Assembly (NCBI RefSeq): GCF_003149025.1
Contig: NZ_QGDV01000006.1
Coordinates: 62,001-126,000 of the forward strand
Direction: 5' to 3'
DNA length: 64,000 nt
Origin: Rathayibacter iranicus NCPPB 2253 = VKM Ac-1602
GTDB lineage: Bacteria > Actinomycetota > Actinomycetes > Actinomycetales > Microbacteriaceae
Positions 19,625 to 28,497 of this stretch are shown here, piece after piece. Both the position numbers and the translations under genes were made by a program. The notes below the pieces were generated by a model, which was not told the origin of the DNA, made no database searches, and worked only from the letters and a program-made list of their open reading frames with translations. Every line of letters starts with the position of its first letter. Within the stretch, counting starts at the first letter, position 1.

Positions 19625-21054
19625 CGGGAGGTGCCCTTTCGTTCGATGCCGGCATCGCGGCGGAGGAGATCCTCCTCGGTCTCGCCGCGGACCAGGACGC
19701 GGGCGCGACCGCCGCGGACAGCAACGACCGGGGGTCGGCCGAGGTAGTTGTAGTTGCTCGCGAGCGACCAGCAGTAGGCGCCGGTCGCCGCGACCGCGAG
19801 CAGGTCGCCGGGCCGCACATCGGCCGGCAGGAAGTCGTCGTGAACGACGATGTCGCCCGACTCACAGTGCTTGCCGGCGACTCGCACCAGCGCGGGCTGT
19901 GCGGGAGAACAGCGATTCGCGATCCGCGCCGTGTAGTCGGCTCCGTAGAGGGCGGGACGGGCGTTATCGCTCATGCCGCCGTCGACGCTGACGTAGCGGC
20001 GCACCGCGGTCGCCCCCGCCGCGCCGACCACCACATCCTTCACCGTGCCGACCTCGTAGAGGGTCAAGCCCGCGGGTCCGATGACGGAGCGCCCCGGCTC
20101 GATCGCGATGTGCGGCACCGGGATCCCGCGCGCCGCGCACTGCTCGGCCACCGCGTCGGCCACGGCCGCTGCGATCTCACCGATCGGCGTCGGGTCGTCG
20201 GCGCTCGTGTAGGCGATGCCGAAGCCACCGCCGAGGTTAAGTTCAGGCACTGGCCCGTCGGCAAGCAGAGCCGCGTGCACGTCGAGGAGGCGGGATGCCG
20301 ACTCCGCGAACCCGGCGGCGCCGAAAATCTGCGACCCGATGTGGCAGTGCAGGCCGAGCAGTCTGAGCGAGGGGAGCGAGCGGATGCGCGCAACCGCGGC
20401 CGGGCAATCGCCGAGCGTGAGGCCGAACTTTTGGTCCTCGTGCGCGGTGGCGAGGAACTCGTGGGTGTGCGCGTGCACTCCGCTGTTCACGCGGAGGCGG
20501 ACGGCCTGCACCCGGCCGTGCCGCTCGGCCGCGGCCGCGACGCGCTCGATCTCGATGAGGCTGTCCAGCACGATCGTGCCCGCGCCCACCTCGACGGCCC
20601 GATCGATCTCGGCGAGCGACTTGTTGTTGCCGTGCAGGCCGAAGCGCGCAGGCTCGATGCCCGCGGCCAGCGCGACGGCCAGCTCACCTCCGCTCGAGAG
20701 ATCGAGGTTCAAGCCCTCGTCACGCATCCAACGGGCAACCTCGGTCGAGAGGAACGCCTTGCCCGCGTAGTAGACGGTGACGCCCGTCCCAATGCGGCCG
20801 AACTCGCGGGCGAAGGCCTCACGCATCTCGGCAGCCCGGCGGCGCGCATCCGTCTCGTCGACCACATAGAGAGGAGTGCCGTAGTCGCGGACAAGCGCGT
20901 CGACCGACACACCGGCCACGCTGAGCGTGCCGTGCTCATCACGCCGGACGCCGTCCGACCAGACGCCCTCGGCGAGCGCATTCGCGTCGTCGGGCGTGCG
21001 CAGCCACTCGGGAGCGAGCGGATGGCGGGGGGCGCGGGCGACGTCAGTGTCCAC
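19621..21054 (-). CDS. lysA: Diaminopimelate decarboxylase
   Basis: 477 residues from GTG 21054 (MDTDVARAPRHPLAPEWL); a frame extension to 21120 would read through the 16-bp tandem repeats and is unlikely. It is a fold-type-III PLP enzyme with the lysine in TVYYAGKAFLS, the SSGGELAVAL loop, LNLGGGFGIAY and the EPGRSVIGPAG phosphate-binding motif. It makes lysine from meso-diaminopimelate, the last step of the pathway whose dapC, dapD and dapE genes lie at 35-41 kb. It leads the lysA-hom-thrC-thrB operon, joining both branches of aspartate-family metabolism. Confidence 0.95.
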   Translation of the reverse strand: MDTDVARAPRHPLAPEWLRTPDDANALAEGVWSDGVRRDEHGTLSVAGVSVDALVRDYGTPLYVVDETDARRRAAEMREAFAREFGRIGTGVTVYYAGKAFLSTEVARWMRDEGLNLDLSSGGELAVALAAGIEPARFGLHGNNKSLAEIDRAVEVGAGTIVLDSLIEIERVAAAAERHGRVQAVRLRVNSGVHAHTHEFLATAHEDQKFGLTLGDCPAAVARIRSLPSLRLLGLHCHIGSQIFGAAGFAESASRLLDVHAALLADGPVPELNLGGGFGIAYTSADDPTPIGEIAAAVADAVAEQCAARGIPVPHIAIEPGRSVIGPAGLTLYEVGTVKDVVVGAAGATAVRRYVSVDGGMSDNARPALYGADYTARIANRCSPAQPALVRVAGKHCESGDIVVHDDFLPADVRPGDLLAVAATGAYCWSLASNYNYLGRPPVVAVRGGRARVLVRGETEEDLLRRDAGIERKGTSR

Positions 21055-21094
21055 GGATGAGACCTCACAGAAGAGACTGGGAGCCCAGAAGAGC

Positions 21095-21142
21095 TTCGGA
21101 GCACAGACGTTTCGGAGCACAGAAGTTTCGGAGCACAGAAGA
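21095..21142. repeat. Three tandem 16-bp repeats upstream of lysA
   Basis: Units start at 21095, 21111 and 21127, each TTCGGAGCACAGA followed by CGT, AGT or AGA. Degenerate copies (TGGGAGCCCAGAAGA near 21078 and GTCGGAGCC near 21145) flank them at 18-base spacing. They lie 40-90 bases upstream of the lysA start, in its leader, in the 222-base gap after the DUF2993 gene. They may be regulator sites or simple slippage repeats. Confidence 0.85.
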
Positions 21143-21276
21143 GAGTCGGAGCCTCGCTGCGGGGCGAGCGGGTCCGGATTGACCCCTGAAGCCGGCGATG
21201 CGAGTGATCCTGCCCGCGGAAGACGCCGGCACAGGGCTCCGATCTTACCGGTCGCGCCCTCGGGGTCCGTGCCGAT

Positions 21277-22056
21277 TCAGGAGCAGGAACCGGTCTGTTG
21301 CTCCAAGGAATCGCTCAGGAAGGTTGACGCGAGCACGAAGGAGGCGTTCAGGGACGCGTCGGTGACCTCGACGGCGGTGAGGGTCAGGCCGCGCGGCACG
21401 GAGTCGGCGATGCAGATCGAAGTTGGCGCCAGCACACTACCCACGCCCGCACCGAAGCGCTCGCGGAAGTCGCTCGCCGAGAAGGTGGCGCCTGCCACCG
21501 AGATCTCGTCCGGCGTCAGCAGGATGTCGCCGTCGACAGCCGCGAGACGCATGCCGACTCCGGCCCCGATCGAGAGGCCCAGCACGCCCACGTTCGCATG
21601 CACCCGGACGAGGGGTGGATTGAGCGTCACCGCGTCGACAGGAACGGTACTGCGCTCGATCACCAGCCGCGAGACGGAGTCGGCGTCGAGAGCGACGCTT
21701 GCGGTACCGGCGTCCACCGGTCCCTCCCCGCTGACCGGCACACCCACCAGCGTCACCGCGACGTCGCCGTCGAGTTCACCGAACGAAACGTCCGAGCTGC
21801 GCAGGTCGAGCCGGTCCAGCCGACCCGCGATGAGCTGCGGCAGCACGGCCCAGCCGACCACGTCGACGTCGACGGCGCGGTCGGCGGGCAGCGCGAGTGC
21901 CTCGCGGAGGCTCGCCGCTGCCCGGTCGGCCACAGCGCGACGGGCGACACCGTCGCCAACCACGGCGGCGACGACGAGCAGCGCGAGCACGACCACGAGG
22001 GCGACGAGCACTCGCCCTCCGCGCCGACGCCGAGGTGGCACCTCCGTCGTGCTCAC
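21277..22056 (-). CDS. DUF2993 (LmeA-like) membrane-anchored lipid-binding protein
   Basis: 259 residues. An RRRR-containing cytoplasmic start is followed by one membrane segment (~16-38, [18 protein letters not shown]), and the rest is outside the membrane. The DUF2993 pattern is seen in [28 protein letters not shown] and [14 protein letters not shown]. The family includes mycobacterial LmeA, a cell-envelope phospholipid-binding protein linked to lipoglycan elongation. The start overlaps the argS stop by four bases. Confidence 0.85.
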   Translation of the reverse strand: MSTTEVPPRRRRGGRVLVALVVVLALLVVAAVVGDGVARRAVADRAAASLREALALPADRAVDVDVVGWAVLPQLIAGRLDRLDLRSSDVSFGELDGDVAVTLVGVPVSGEGPVDAGTASVALDADSVSRLVIERSTVPVDAVTLNPPLVRVHANVGVLGLSIGAGVGMRLAAVDGDILLTPDEISVAGATFSASDFRERFGAGVGSVLAPTSICIADSVPRGLTLTAVEVTDASLNASFVLASTFLSDSLEQQTGSCS

Positions 22057-23711
22057 ATCCGATCCGGAGCGGCGACGCCCAGCAGAGAGAGGCCGGTGCG
22101 GAGCACCTGCCCGGTCGCCTCGTTCAGACGGAGTCGAGTCGAGTGCACCATCTCGATCGGATCCTCGCCCTGGGGCACCACGCGACAGTTGTCGTACCAG
22201 CGGTGATACAGCCCGGCGATCTCTTCGAGGTAGCGGGCGACGCGGTGAGGCTCGCGCAGCTCGGCGGCGTGCGCGACAATCCGCGGGAACTCCTGGAGGC
22301 CACCCAGCAGCGCCGACTCGGTCGGGTGCACCAGCGTCTCGGGCGCGAACGGCTCAGCGGGCACTCCTGACGCCGTCGCTTTCGCCGCGACCTGGCGGGT
22401 GCGGGCGTGGGCGTACTGCACGTAATACACGGGATTGTCGTTGCTGCGCTTGGTCAGCAGGTCAAGGTCGATGTCGAGAGTCGAATCGGCGGAGGAGCGC
22501 ACCAGGGAGTACCGGGCGGCATCGACACCGACAGCCTCGACCAGATCCTCCATCGTCACGACAGTGCCGGCGCGTTTGGACATCCGCACCGCCTCCCCGT
22601 CGCGGAGCAGGTTGACCAGCTGGCCGATCAGGATCTCGAGGTTCACCCCCGGGGTATCGCCGAACGCCGCGCACATCGCCATCATTCGGCCGATGTAGCC
22701 GTGATGGTCGGCCCCGAGCATGATGATTGCGCGATCGAAGCCGCGCTCGCGTTTGTCGAGGTAGTAGGCGAGGTCTCCCGCGATGTACGCAGCCTCGCCA
22801 TCGCTCTTGATGATCACGCGGTCGCGGTCGTCACCGAAGGAGGTGGTACGCAGCCAGGTCGCACCATCCGCCTCGAAGATGTGGCCGAGTTCGCGCAAGC
22901 GCGTGATCGCTCGGTCGACCGCCCGCGACTCGTGCAGCGCGTTCTCGTGGAAGTAGACATCGAAGTCGACGCCGAATTCGTGCAGGCTCTGCTTGATCTC
23001 CCCGAACATCAACTCGACGCCGATCGAGCGGAACGTCTCGGCGAGCTCGTCTTCGGGGAGGACAGTGAGGTCGCCGGGGTAGACGGCCACGACCCGGTTG
23101 GCGATGTCGCCGATGTAGGCGCCGCCGTAGCCGTCCTCGGGGGTCGCCTCGCTGCGGTACGCCGCGAGCAGGCTCCGGGTGAAGCGGTCGATCTGCGCGC
23201 CGTGGTCGTTGAAGTAGTACTCGCGGGTGACCTCGGCGCCCTGAGAAATCAGCATCCGCGCCAAGCTGTCGCCGACCGCGGCCCAGCGGGTGCCACCGAT
23301 ATGAATGGGGCCGGTGGGATTCGCCGAGACGAATTCGAGGTTCATCCGTACGCCCGAGTAAGCGGTACCGGTGCCGTATGCAGCGCCCGCCTCGACGATC
23401 ACGCCGGCGAGCGCGCCCGCGGCGGCGGCATCGAGACGCACGTTGAGAAAGCCCGGCCCGGCGACCTCGACCGAGGCGACGCCCTCGACCTCGCCCAGCC
23501 CCTCGGCGAGTTCGGCCGCGAGTTCGCGCGGGTTCGCGCCCGCCTTTTTGGCGAGTTTCATCGCAATGTTCGAGGCCCAGTCGCCGTGGTCGCGATTCTT
23601 CGGTCGCTCGAGGACCACGTCGGTCAGCTCCACGCCCACGTCACTCCCTCGGCGCTGCACGGCGTCGAGGACGAGGGCGTGCAGGGACGAGGCGAGTTGT
23701 TCGGGAGTCAC
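22053..23711 (-). CDS. argS: Arginyl-tRNA synthetase
   Basis: 552 residues of a class I synthetase. It has the N-terminal Add1 domain, a HIGH-like motif in [15 protein letters not shown] (~residue 130), [10 protein letters not shown] as the KMSKS counterpart (~375) and a C-terminal DALR anticodon-binding domain ending [12 protein letters not shown]. It charges tRNA-Arg; a tRNA-Arg(CCG) gene lies 1.5 kb away. It is the first gene of the long minus-strand run argS-DUF2993-lysA-hom-thrC-thrB and is divergent from the lipoprotein gene at 23797. Confidence 0.97.
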   Translation of the reverse strand: MTPEQLASSLHALVLDAVQRRGSDVGVELTDVVLERPKNRDHGDWASNIAMKLAKKAGANPRELAAELAEGLGEVEGVASVEVAGPGFLNVRLDAAAAGALAGVIVEAGAAYGTGTAYSGVRMNLEFVSANPTGPIHIGGTRWAAVGDSLARMLISQGAEVTREYYFNDHGAQIDRFTRSLLAAYRSEATPEDGYGGAYIGDIANRVVAVYPGDLTVLPEDELAETFRSIGVELMFGEIKQSLHEFGVDFDVYFHENALHESRAVDRAITRLRELGHIFEADGATWLRTTSFGDDRDRVIIKSDGEAAYIAGDLAYYLDKRERGFDRAIIMLGADHHGYIGRMMAMCAAFGDTPGVNLEILIGQLVNLLRDGEAVRMSKRAGTVVTMEDLVEAVGVDAARYSLVRSSADSTLDIDLDLLTKRSNDNPVYYVQYAHARTRQVAAKATASGVPAEPFAPETLVHPTESALLGGLQEFPRIVAHAAELREPHRVARYLEEIAGLYHRWYDNCRVVPQGEDPIEMVHSTRLRLNEATGQVLRTGLSLLGVAAPDRM

Positions 23712-23796
23712 GGAAGGCGATTCTACCGGCCGTCGTTCCTCTCCCCCCTCGCGCCGCGGGCTTGCTCAGCAGGCAGCCGTTGCTAGGGTGCGTCGC

Positions 23797-24321
23797 ATGC
23801 GCCGTCCTGCCGTCCTCCTGCTCGCCGCCGCTGTCCTCGCCCTCGCGGGGTGCGCTCCGACCGCAGACCCGGCACCGGCCGCGAGCGACGATGTCGCCGG
23901 GACTCCCGTCCCGCTGGCGTGCGAGCAGCTCGTGCCCGCCTCTGCGCTCCAGGGCGCGTGGGCCGGGTTTTCTCCCACCGACGATGTCGAGCGGACCGCT
24001 GTTTCCACCGAGATCGCTCAGTACGACGGTCGTGTCTGCGGCTGGAGCGACGACTCCGGAACGCAGCTACAGCTCGCGGTCGCCCACCTCGCTCCGAACG
24101 TGATCGAGGCTCTGAAGAACGAGTACTTCACGACGAGTAAGGCCGTCCCGACCTATGGGAGGCCGCCCGAGATCGAAGGCTATTACCAGGTCACCGACGG
24201 CCGCGGAGTCGCGGATGCCTTCGTCGGTGACTACTGGATCGAGACGTCCAGCGCCTCCTTCATCGAGCCGGGTGACCCCGAACCGCTCGTGCGCTCTGCT
24301 CTGGCAGCGCTCGCGGGCTAA
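23797..24321 (+). CDS. Lipoprotein of unknown function
   Basis: 174 residues from ATG 23797. The signal peptide ends in a lipobox LALAGC (Cys ~22), so the mature protein is anchored to the outer face of the membrane. The rest has two more cysteines (LACEQLVP, RVCGWSDDSG) that could form a disulfide, and no repeats. No family is recognised. It is divergent from argS and convergent with the transglutaminase-like gene. Confidence 0.85.
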   Translation: MRRPAVLLLAAAVLALAGCAPTADPAPAASDDVAGTPVPLACEQLVPASALQGAWAGFSPTDDVERTAVSTEIAQYDGRVCGWSDDSGTQLQLAVAHLAPNVIEALKNEYFTTSKAVPTYGRPPEIEGYYQVTDGRGVADAFVGDYWIETSSASFIEPGDPEPLVRSALAALAG

Positions 24322-24356
24322 GCCGCCGGCCAGCCGGGCCTCTCAGCCGCGATCGG

Positions 24357-25151
24357 TCAGCCCAGGCGGACGGGCGAGACGTGATCGTCGGTGAGCGCGA
24401 TGTCGCACGTCGCCTCGACGCTGAGGCCCGTCAGCTCCAGGGTCGTCACGTAGCTGCTGAGAAACGCGGTGTCCGCTGTGTCCCGCCCCGACGAGATCCG
24501 GAGCATCGACCCGCGCGGAGCAAGCCGCGTCGCGTCGACGATGTGCCAGGCACCGCCCAACCACGCCTCCGCCACCGCGTGGAAGTCCCGCGGCGCCAGG
24601 CCCGGCGCATAGACCGCGGTCACCCGCGCGGGAATGTCAAGGGCGCGCAGGAGCCCGGCAACGGTATGCGCGAAGTCTCGGCAGACGCCCTGCCCGCTCT
24701 CGATGACCTGCGCCGCCCCTCCCGTCGCGACCGTCGATCCGACGACGTAAGAGAGGTGACCGTGCACCCACTCCTCCACCGCCGTCAGCGCCTCGAACTC
24801 GCGAGCACGCCCGAACTCGCGCCGTGCGATCCCGCTGAGCACGTCCGCCTCGGCGTAACGGCTGGGCCGAAGGTACTCGACCAGCTCGAGTTCGCTGGGC
24901 TCGTCCGGCCCGCCGTGGCCGCGGACGCTCGCGCGATAGTCGACTCGCATGTCGCCCTCGGTGCCGGCGACGCGGTGGATCCGCGCCCCGTGCCGCCCGG
25001 AGAACTCCCGCACGGAAACCGGCCGATCATCGAGGTACACCACGAAAGAGTCGTCAATCGCCTCGCCCGTCGGCGTCGCCGCCACGAGGAACACCAGGTC
25101 CGTCGGCCCACTCAGACGCAGGTCCAGCGACGTGGAGACAGTGCGCAGCAT
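24357..25151 (-). CDS. Transglutaminase-like cysteine-protease-fold protein
   Basis: 264 residues. The N-terminal ~130 residues form a beta-rich domain. The transglutaminase-core triad is visible: Cys in ESGQGVCRDFAHTVAGLLRA (~169), His in APRDFHAVAEAWLGG (~203) and Asp in WHIVDATRLAPRG (~219). Bacterial members are mostly peptidases or amide hydrolases rather than cross-linkers. There is no signal peptide, so it is predicted cytoplasmic. It stands alone, with the tRNA upstream and a convergent lipoprotein downstream. Confidence 0.88.
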   Translation of the reverse strand: MLRTVSTSLDLRLSGPTDLVFLVAATPTGEAIDDSFVVYLDDRPVSVREFSGRHGARIHRVAGTEGDMRVDYRASVRGHGGPDEPSELELVEYLRPSRYAEADVLSGIARREFGRAREFEALTAVEEWVHGHLSYVVGSTVATGGAAQVIESGQGVCRDFAHTVAGLLRALDIPARVTAVYAPGLAPRDFHAVAEAWLGGAWHIVDATRLAPRGSMLRISSGRDTADTAFLSSYVTTLELTGLSVEATCDIALTDDHVSPVRLG

Positions 25152-25233
25152 GGCTCCATCGTGGCACGCACGGAGCGCGCTCTCGCCGTCGGGAGCCGCC
25201 GCATCCGGGTGCTAATGTTGTCAGGCACTCCTG

Positions 25234-25308
25234 GCCCCCATAGCTCAGGGGATAGAGCACTGCCCTCCGGAGGCAGGGGCGTAGGTTCGAATCCTACTGG
25301 GGGCACCA
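25234..25308 (+). tRNA. tRNA-Arg (anticodon CCG)
   Basis: The cloverleaf is complete: acceptor GCCCCCA/TGGGGGC, D-arm GCTC...GAGC, anticodon stem CTGCC/GGCAG with loop CTCCGGA (anticodon CCG), 4-base variable loop, T-arm GTAGG-TTCGAAT-CCTAC, discriminator A. The CCA end is encoded (25306-25308). It reads CGG arginine codons. Confidence 0.97.
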
Positions 25309-25611
25309 TTTCTTTTCGGCCCGGTTGTCTCTCTTCCCGCCGGAGCTGCCGAGCACGATGTGCGACTCGTCTGACCGGTCGCAACTCCTGTGTAGCAGCC
25401 ATCCCCTCTGCGAGGAATGCAGACCGCGGACGCACCGAACGGATACCGCGGAGAGAACGGACGATGTCCGCGACGACGCCTATTTGCAGGATGGGAAGCC
25501 TTGCAGGAATGCGCTGAGACGTTCCTCTCTTACGTTTGACGTGACTCGCAGTCTTGCGGAAATGCTTGTCTCGAGGCGGTGATTCCGAATGCCGCCACGT
25601 AGGGTGAGCGC
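25309..25611. other. Region upstream of the two-component system
   Basis: About 300 bases without a supportable gene. It contains imperfect direct repeats of TTGCAGGA-type at 25484, 25501 and 25554 (TTGCAGGATG, TTGCAGGAAT, TTGCGGAAAT), the first two 17 bases apart. They could be binding boxes of the response regulator that starts at 25612, as many OmpR-family regulators bind direct repeats upstream of their own gene. Confidence 0.4.
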
Positions 25612-26286
25612 GTGAAGATCCTGCTAGTCGAAGACGATCCAGCCATGGGAGAGGCCCTCGTCGGCGGCCTCGAAGACGCCGGATACGAGTCCGTGCTCAC
25701 CACAAACGGCATTGACGCGCTCGTCGCGTTCACCAACGCCGACTTTTCGGCCGCCATAGTCGACGTGATGCTGCCGGCGATGTCCGGCTTTGAGATCTGT
25801 CGGCGGATTCGCGAGCTGGGCAGACCGACGCCGATCATGCTGCTCACCGCGCGCGACGCGATCGAGGACCGCGTGTTCGGCCTCGACGCCGGCGCGGACG
25901 ACTACCTCACGAAGCCGTTCGCGTTCACCGAACTCAACGCTCGCCTCCGGGCCCTGTTGCGGCGCAGCCCCTCCTTGATGTCGACATCGATCGACGTCGG
26001 GTTGGTCACGGTCGATGGATCGAGCATCCGCCGCACCGCCGACGGATCCCGCATCCACGTCAGCCCTAAGGAACTCGAACTCCTGAAGCTGCTGATTACG
26101 CCCGTCGGCTCCGTCGTCACTCGTCAGCGCATCCTCGCGGAGATCTGGGGTGGCGGCGAGATCGTCGACAACAACATCGTCGACCAGTACGTCAGCTACC
26201 TCCGCAAGAAGCTGCCGACGGAGCACACCGGCGTCAGCATTGTCACGGTGCGCGGCAAGGGCTACTTCCTCCGACCGGTCGAGTAG
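25612..26286 (+). CDS. OmpR-family response regulator
   Basis: 224 residues from GTG 25612. The receiver domain has the acidic pair in LLVEDDPAMG, phosphoacceptor Asp51 in AAIVDVMLPAMSG and the lysine of DDYLTKPFAF (~101). The C-terminal winged helix (~130-224) ends VRGKGYFLRPVE, as in OmpR/PhoB proteins. It is 3 bases from the histidine kinase gene, so both are co-transcribed. No target operon is adjacent apart from its own upstream region. Confidence 0.95.
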   Translation: MKILLVEDDPAMGEALVGGLEDAGYESVLTTNGIDALVAFTNADFSAAIVDVMLPAMSGFEICRRIRELGRPTPIMLLTARDAIEDRVFGLDAGADDYLTKPFAFTELNARLRALLRRSPSLMSTSIDVGLVTVDGSSIRRTADGSRIHVSPKELELLKLLITPVGSVVTRQRILAEIWGGGEIVDNNIVDQYVSYLRKKLPTEHTGVSIVTVRGKGYFLRPVE

Positions 26287-26289
26287 CCG

Positions 26290-27696
26290 GTGACGCAGGC
26301 GCGCCCCCAACCCCGTCGGAGCGGAGCCTTCTCGATCCGTGCGCGGATCACCGCTGGCACGGTCGCGGTCGCCACCGTGCTCTTCGGACTCTCGGCTCTG
26401 CTCTTCTATCAGGTGGTCACGGGCATCGTTGATCGGAGCGAGCGCACCATCCTGGCATCTGTCGAGGAGGAGGTGCGCCGCGATATCTCGATGGGCAATT
26501 CCCCACGCGCGCAAGGGTCCTCGTCCGGTCTGTTCCTTGCTCTGGCGCCCGATCAGAGCGTGCGCACCTCGACGATGCCCTCGCGACTCGGCGGGGACGT
26601 CCTCCTCACCCTCAGGACCTCCCCCGCGGAGACGACTCCGCGCTACAGCGAGGTGTCGACGTCCGACGCTCGCTACCTCGTGCGCATCGCGGAGGTCGAG
26701 GGCGAGCAGGGCGTCTGGCAGGTCGCGACCGCGCGCGACCAGGCTGCCTCGCAACTCGTCCTGGACGACTTCGCGCACGTCCTGGTCTACGCCGCGATCT
26801 TCCTGGTGGTCACCTTCGGTCTCGCGTCGTGGATCCTGACGGGCGCCGCCCTGGCGCCAGTGCGGAGGATGCGCGCACGCGCCGATGAGATCGCCGCCGA
26901 TCCCGGGCAGGGGGACCAGCTCCCGGTCGTCGGCACCCGGGACGAGATCGACGAGCTGGCAGTGACGCTCAACGCGTTCCTGACCAAACAGACCGCCTCC
27001 CTCGCCCGCGAGAAGCAGATGGTGTCGGATGCGAGCCACGAGTTACGGACACCCCTGGCGGCTCTCTCGGCCCAGCTCGAGATTGCACATCACCGGGTCG
27101 AAGACGCTGCAGCCGTGGATCGGGTGATCCTCGATGCGCAAAAAAGCGTCGACCGACTGGTCAGACTCGCGTCCGCCCTGCTCGACATCTCGCGCATCGA
27201 AAGCCGGACCGTCCGGCCCGCCGCGACGTTCGCCGAACTCGTGGACGAGCTGGTCGCGGCCGTCGATCGTACGCGTCTGATCACCTCGGAGTCGGGAGTG
27301 GAGATCGACTACGAGATTGACGAGCGCGAGCCTGCCCGCCTCTACGCGGTGGCCACCCAGGACTTCGGCCGCGTCATCGACAATCTCGTGCGAAACGCGA
27401 TCCAGGCACTGCACGGCGGAGGCATGGTCGTCGTCGCGCTGAACCAACTCGACGGGCGACTGTTCCTGACAGTCTCGGACGACGGACCCGGCATGCCCGC
27501 CTCGTTCATTCCGGTCGCCTTCGACCGCTTTTCACGCCCGGATCACTCGCGCGCCCTCGCGTCGGGCGGCAGCGGCCTAGGGCTGGCGCTCGTGCACACC
27601 ACCGTGCTCTCGGCCGGTGGCTCCGTCACCCTCAGCAATCGCACACCCCATGGCCTTGCCGTCGACATCGTGCTTCCACCCACGGGCTCCGCCTGA
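26290..27696 (+). CDS. Sensor histidine kinase
   Basis: 468 residues. It has two membrane helices (~20-40 and ~160-185) enclosing an extracytoplasmic sensor domain of ~115 residues, then a HAMP linker (ALAPVRRMRARADEI) and the HisKA dimerisation helix with His250 in SDASHELRTPLAAL. The HATPase domain follows, with N-box VIDNLVRNAIQAL, G1 SDDGPGMP and G2 SGGSGLGLALVH. It is paired with the regulator at 25612. The stimulus is unknown; the sensor region has no recognised domain. Confidence 0.95.
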   Translation: MTQARPQPRRSGAFSIRARITAGTVAVATVLFGLSALLFYQVVTGIVDRSERTILASVEEEVRRDISMGNSPRAQGSSSGLFLALAPDQSVRTSTMPSRLGGDVLLTLRTSPAETTPRYSEVSTSDARYLVRIAEVEGEQGVWQVATARDQAASQLVLDDFAHVLVYAAIFLVVTFGLASWILTGAALAPVRRMRARADEIAADPGQGDQLPVVGTRDEIDELAVTLNAFLTKQTASLAREKQMVSDASHELRTPLAALSAQLEIAHHRVEDAAAVDRVILDAQKSVDRLVRLASALLDISRIESRTVRPAATFAELVDELVAAVDRTRLITSESGVEIDYEIDEREPARLYAVATQDFGRVIDNLVRNAIQALHGGGMVVVALNQLDGRLFLTVSDDGPGMPASFIPVAFDRFSRPDHSRALASGGSGLGLALVHTTVLSAGGSVTLSNRTPHGLAVDIVLPPTGSA

Positions 27697-27825
27697 CATT
27701 CACCCGCCCGACGTTCAGCCGCGAAATGTCGCGAGATCCCTCCGCCTGGTCGAGACACACCGCCGAAAAGTTCTTCCTCGTCCGTTCAGGACCATCTCGC
27801 CAACGCCGAAGAAGAAGGCGGAGCG

Positions 27826-28389
27826 TCAGCGCGGGTCGTCCTCGGGCCGGACGGGCTGCGGCTCGCCGATAGGCGGCGGCGCCCACACGGCCTGCGGAGC
27901 CTCGGCCGGCGCGCCGTCGAGCAGGTTACGCGCCCGGTTCACGACCTCAGGGTCGACGAGCACGGAGTAACTCGTCGCGATGACCTGCATCGTCGAGGTG
28001 AAGTCGCGACGGCGCCGGTTCACGGCGTAGGAGGCGAGACCGAACAGCATCCCGAAGCCCGCCCCTAGGAGCACAGCAGCAAAAAGGAACGAGAATTCGG
28101 TCGTCGGCGAGAAAATGATGAGCAGAAGCCCCAGGAATACGCCGAGCCAGGCTCCGGACGCGGCACCCGCGAGGGCGACGCGGCCCCAGGTCAGCTTGCC
28201 GGTGACCCGCTCGACGCTTTTCAGCTCGTTGCCGATGATGGCGAGCTGACGCACCGGGAAATCGGCCCGCGCGAGGGCGTCGACCGCGGCCTGCGCCTCC
28301 TGATACGTCTCGAAAGTCGCGAGGATCTCGCCACGCGGAATTGTCGGGAAGGCTGGCCCTCGACCGTTGAACGGCGTTTGCTGAGTCAC
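27826..28389 (-). CDS. YflT/GSP17M-like membrane protein
   Basis: 187 residues from GTG 28389; a frame extension to 28479 lacks family-like sequence. The N-terminal domain (GEILATFETYQEAQAAVDAL, FPVRQLAIIGNELKSVERV) matches the general-stress-protein 17M/YflT family. It is followed by two hydrophobic helices (~70-115) and a soluble tail ending in a proline-rich segment. Members are stress-linked, with no known reaction. The gene is convergent with the histidine kinase and divergent from the MgtE-N gene. Confidence 0.8.
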   Translation of the reverse strand: MTQQTPFNGRGPAFPTIPRGEILATFETYQEAQAAVDALARADFPVRQLAIIGNELKSVERVTGKLTWGRVALAGAASGAWLGVFLGLLLIIFSPTTEFSFLFAAVLLGAGFGMLFGLASYAVNRRRRDFTSTMQVIATSYSVLVDPEVVNRARNLLDGAPAEAPQAVWAPPPIGEPQPVRPEDDPR

Positions 28390-28497
28390 CCTTTTAGGGT
28401 CGCACAGCCGGCTTGACGGTCTCTGAGCGCTCCTGGAAGCGTGCCGAGACGGGAGGGCTCGGCGTCCATCCGCCCCCACGGGTCTAGGTTTATAGCC

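Noticed and set aside
25234-25308. tRNA-Arg gene as an attachment site for an integrated element
   Set aside because: No integrase gene and no repeated tRNA 3' end within the window; flanking genes are ordinary core genes.
25325-25582. 85-codon plus-strand frame between tRNA-Arg and the response regulator
   Set aside because: No ribosome binding site and no protein-like composition; the region is better explained as regulatory DNA.
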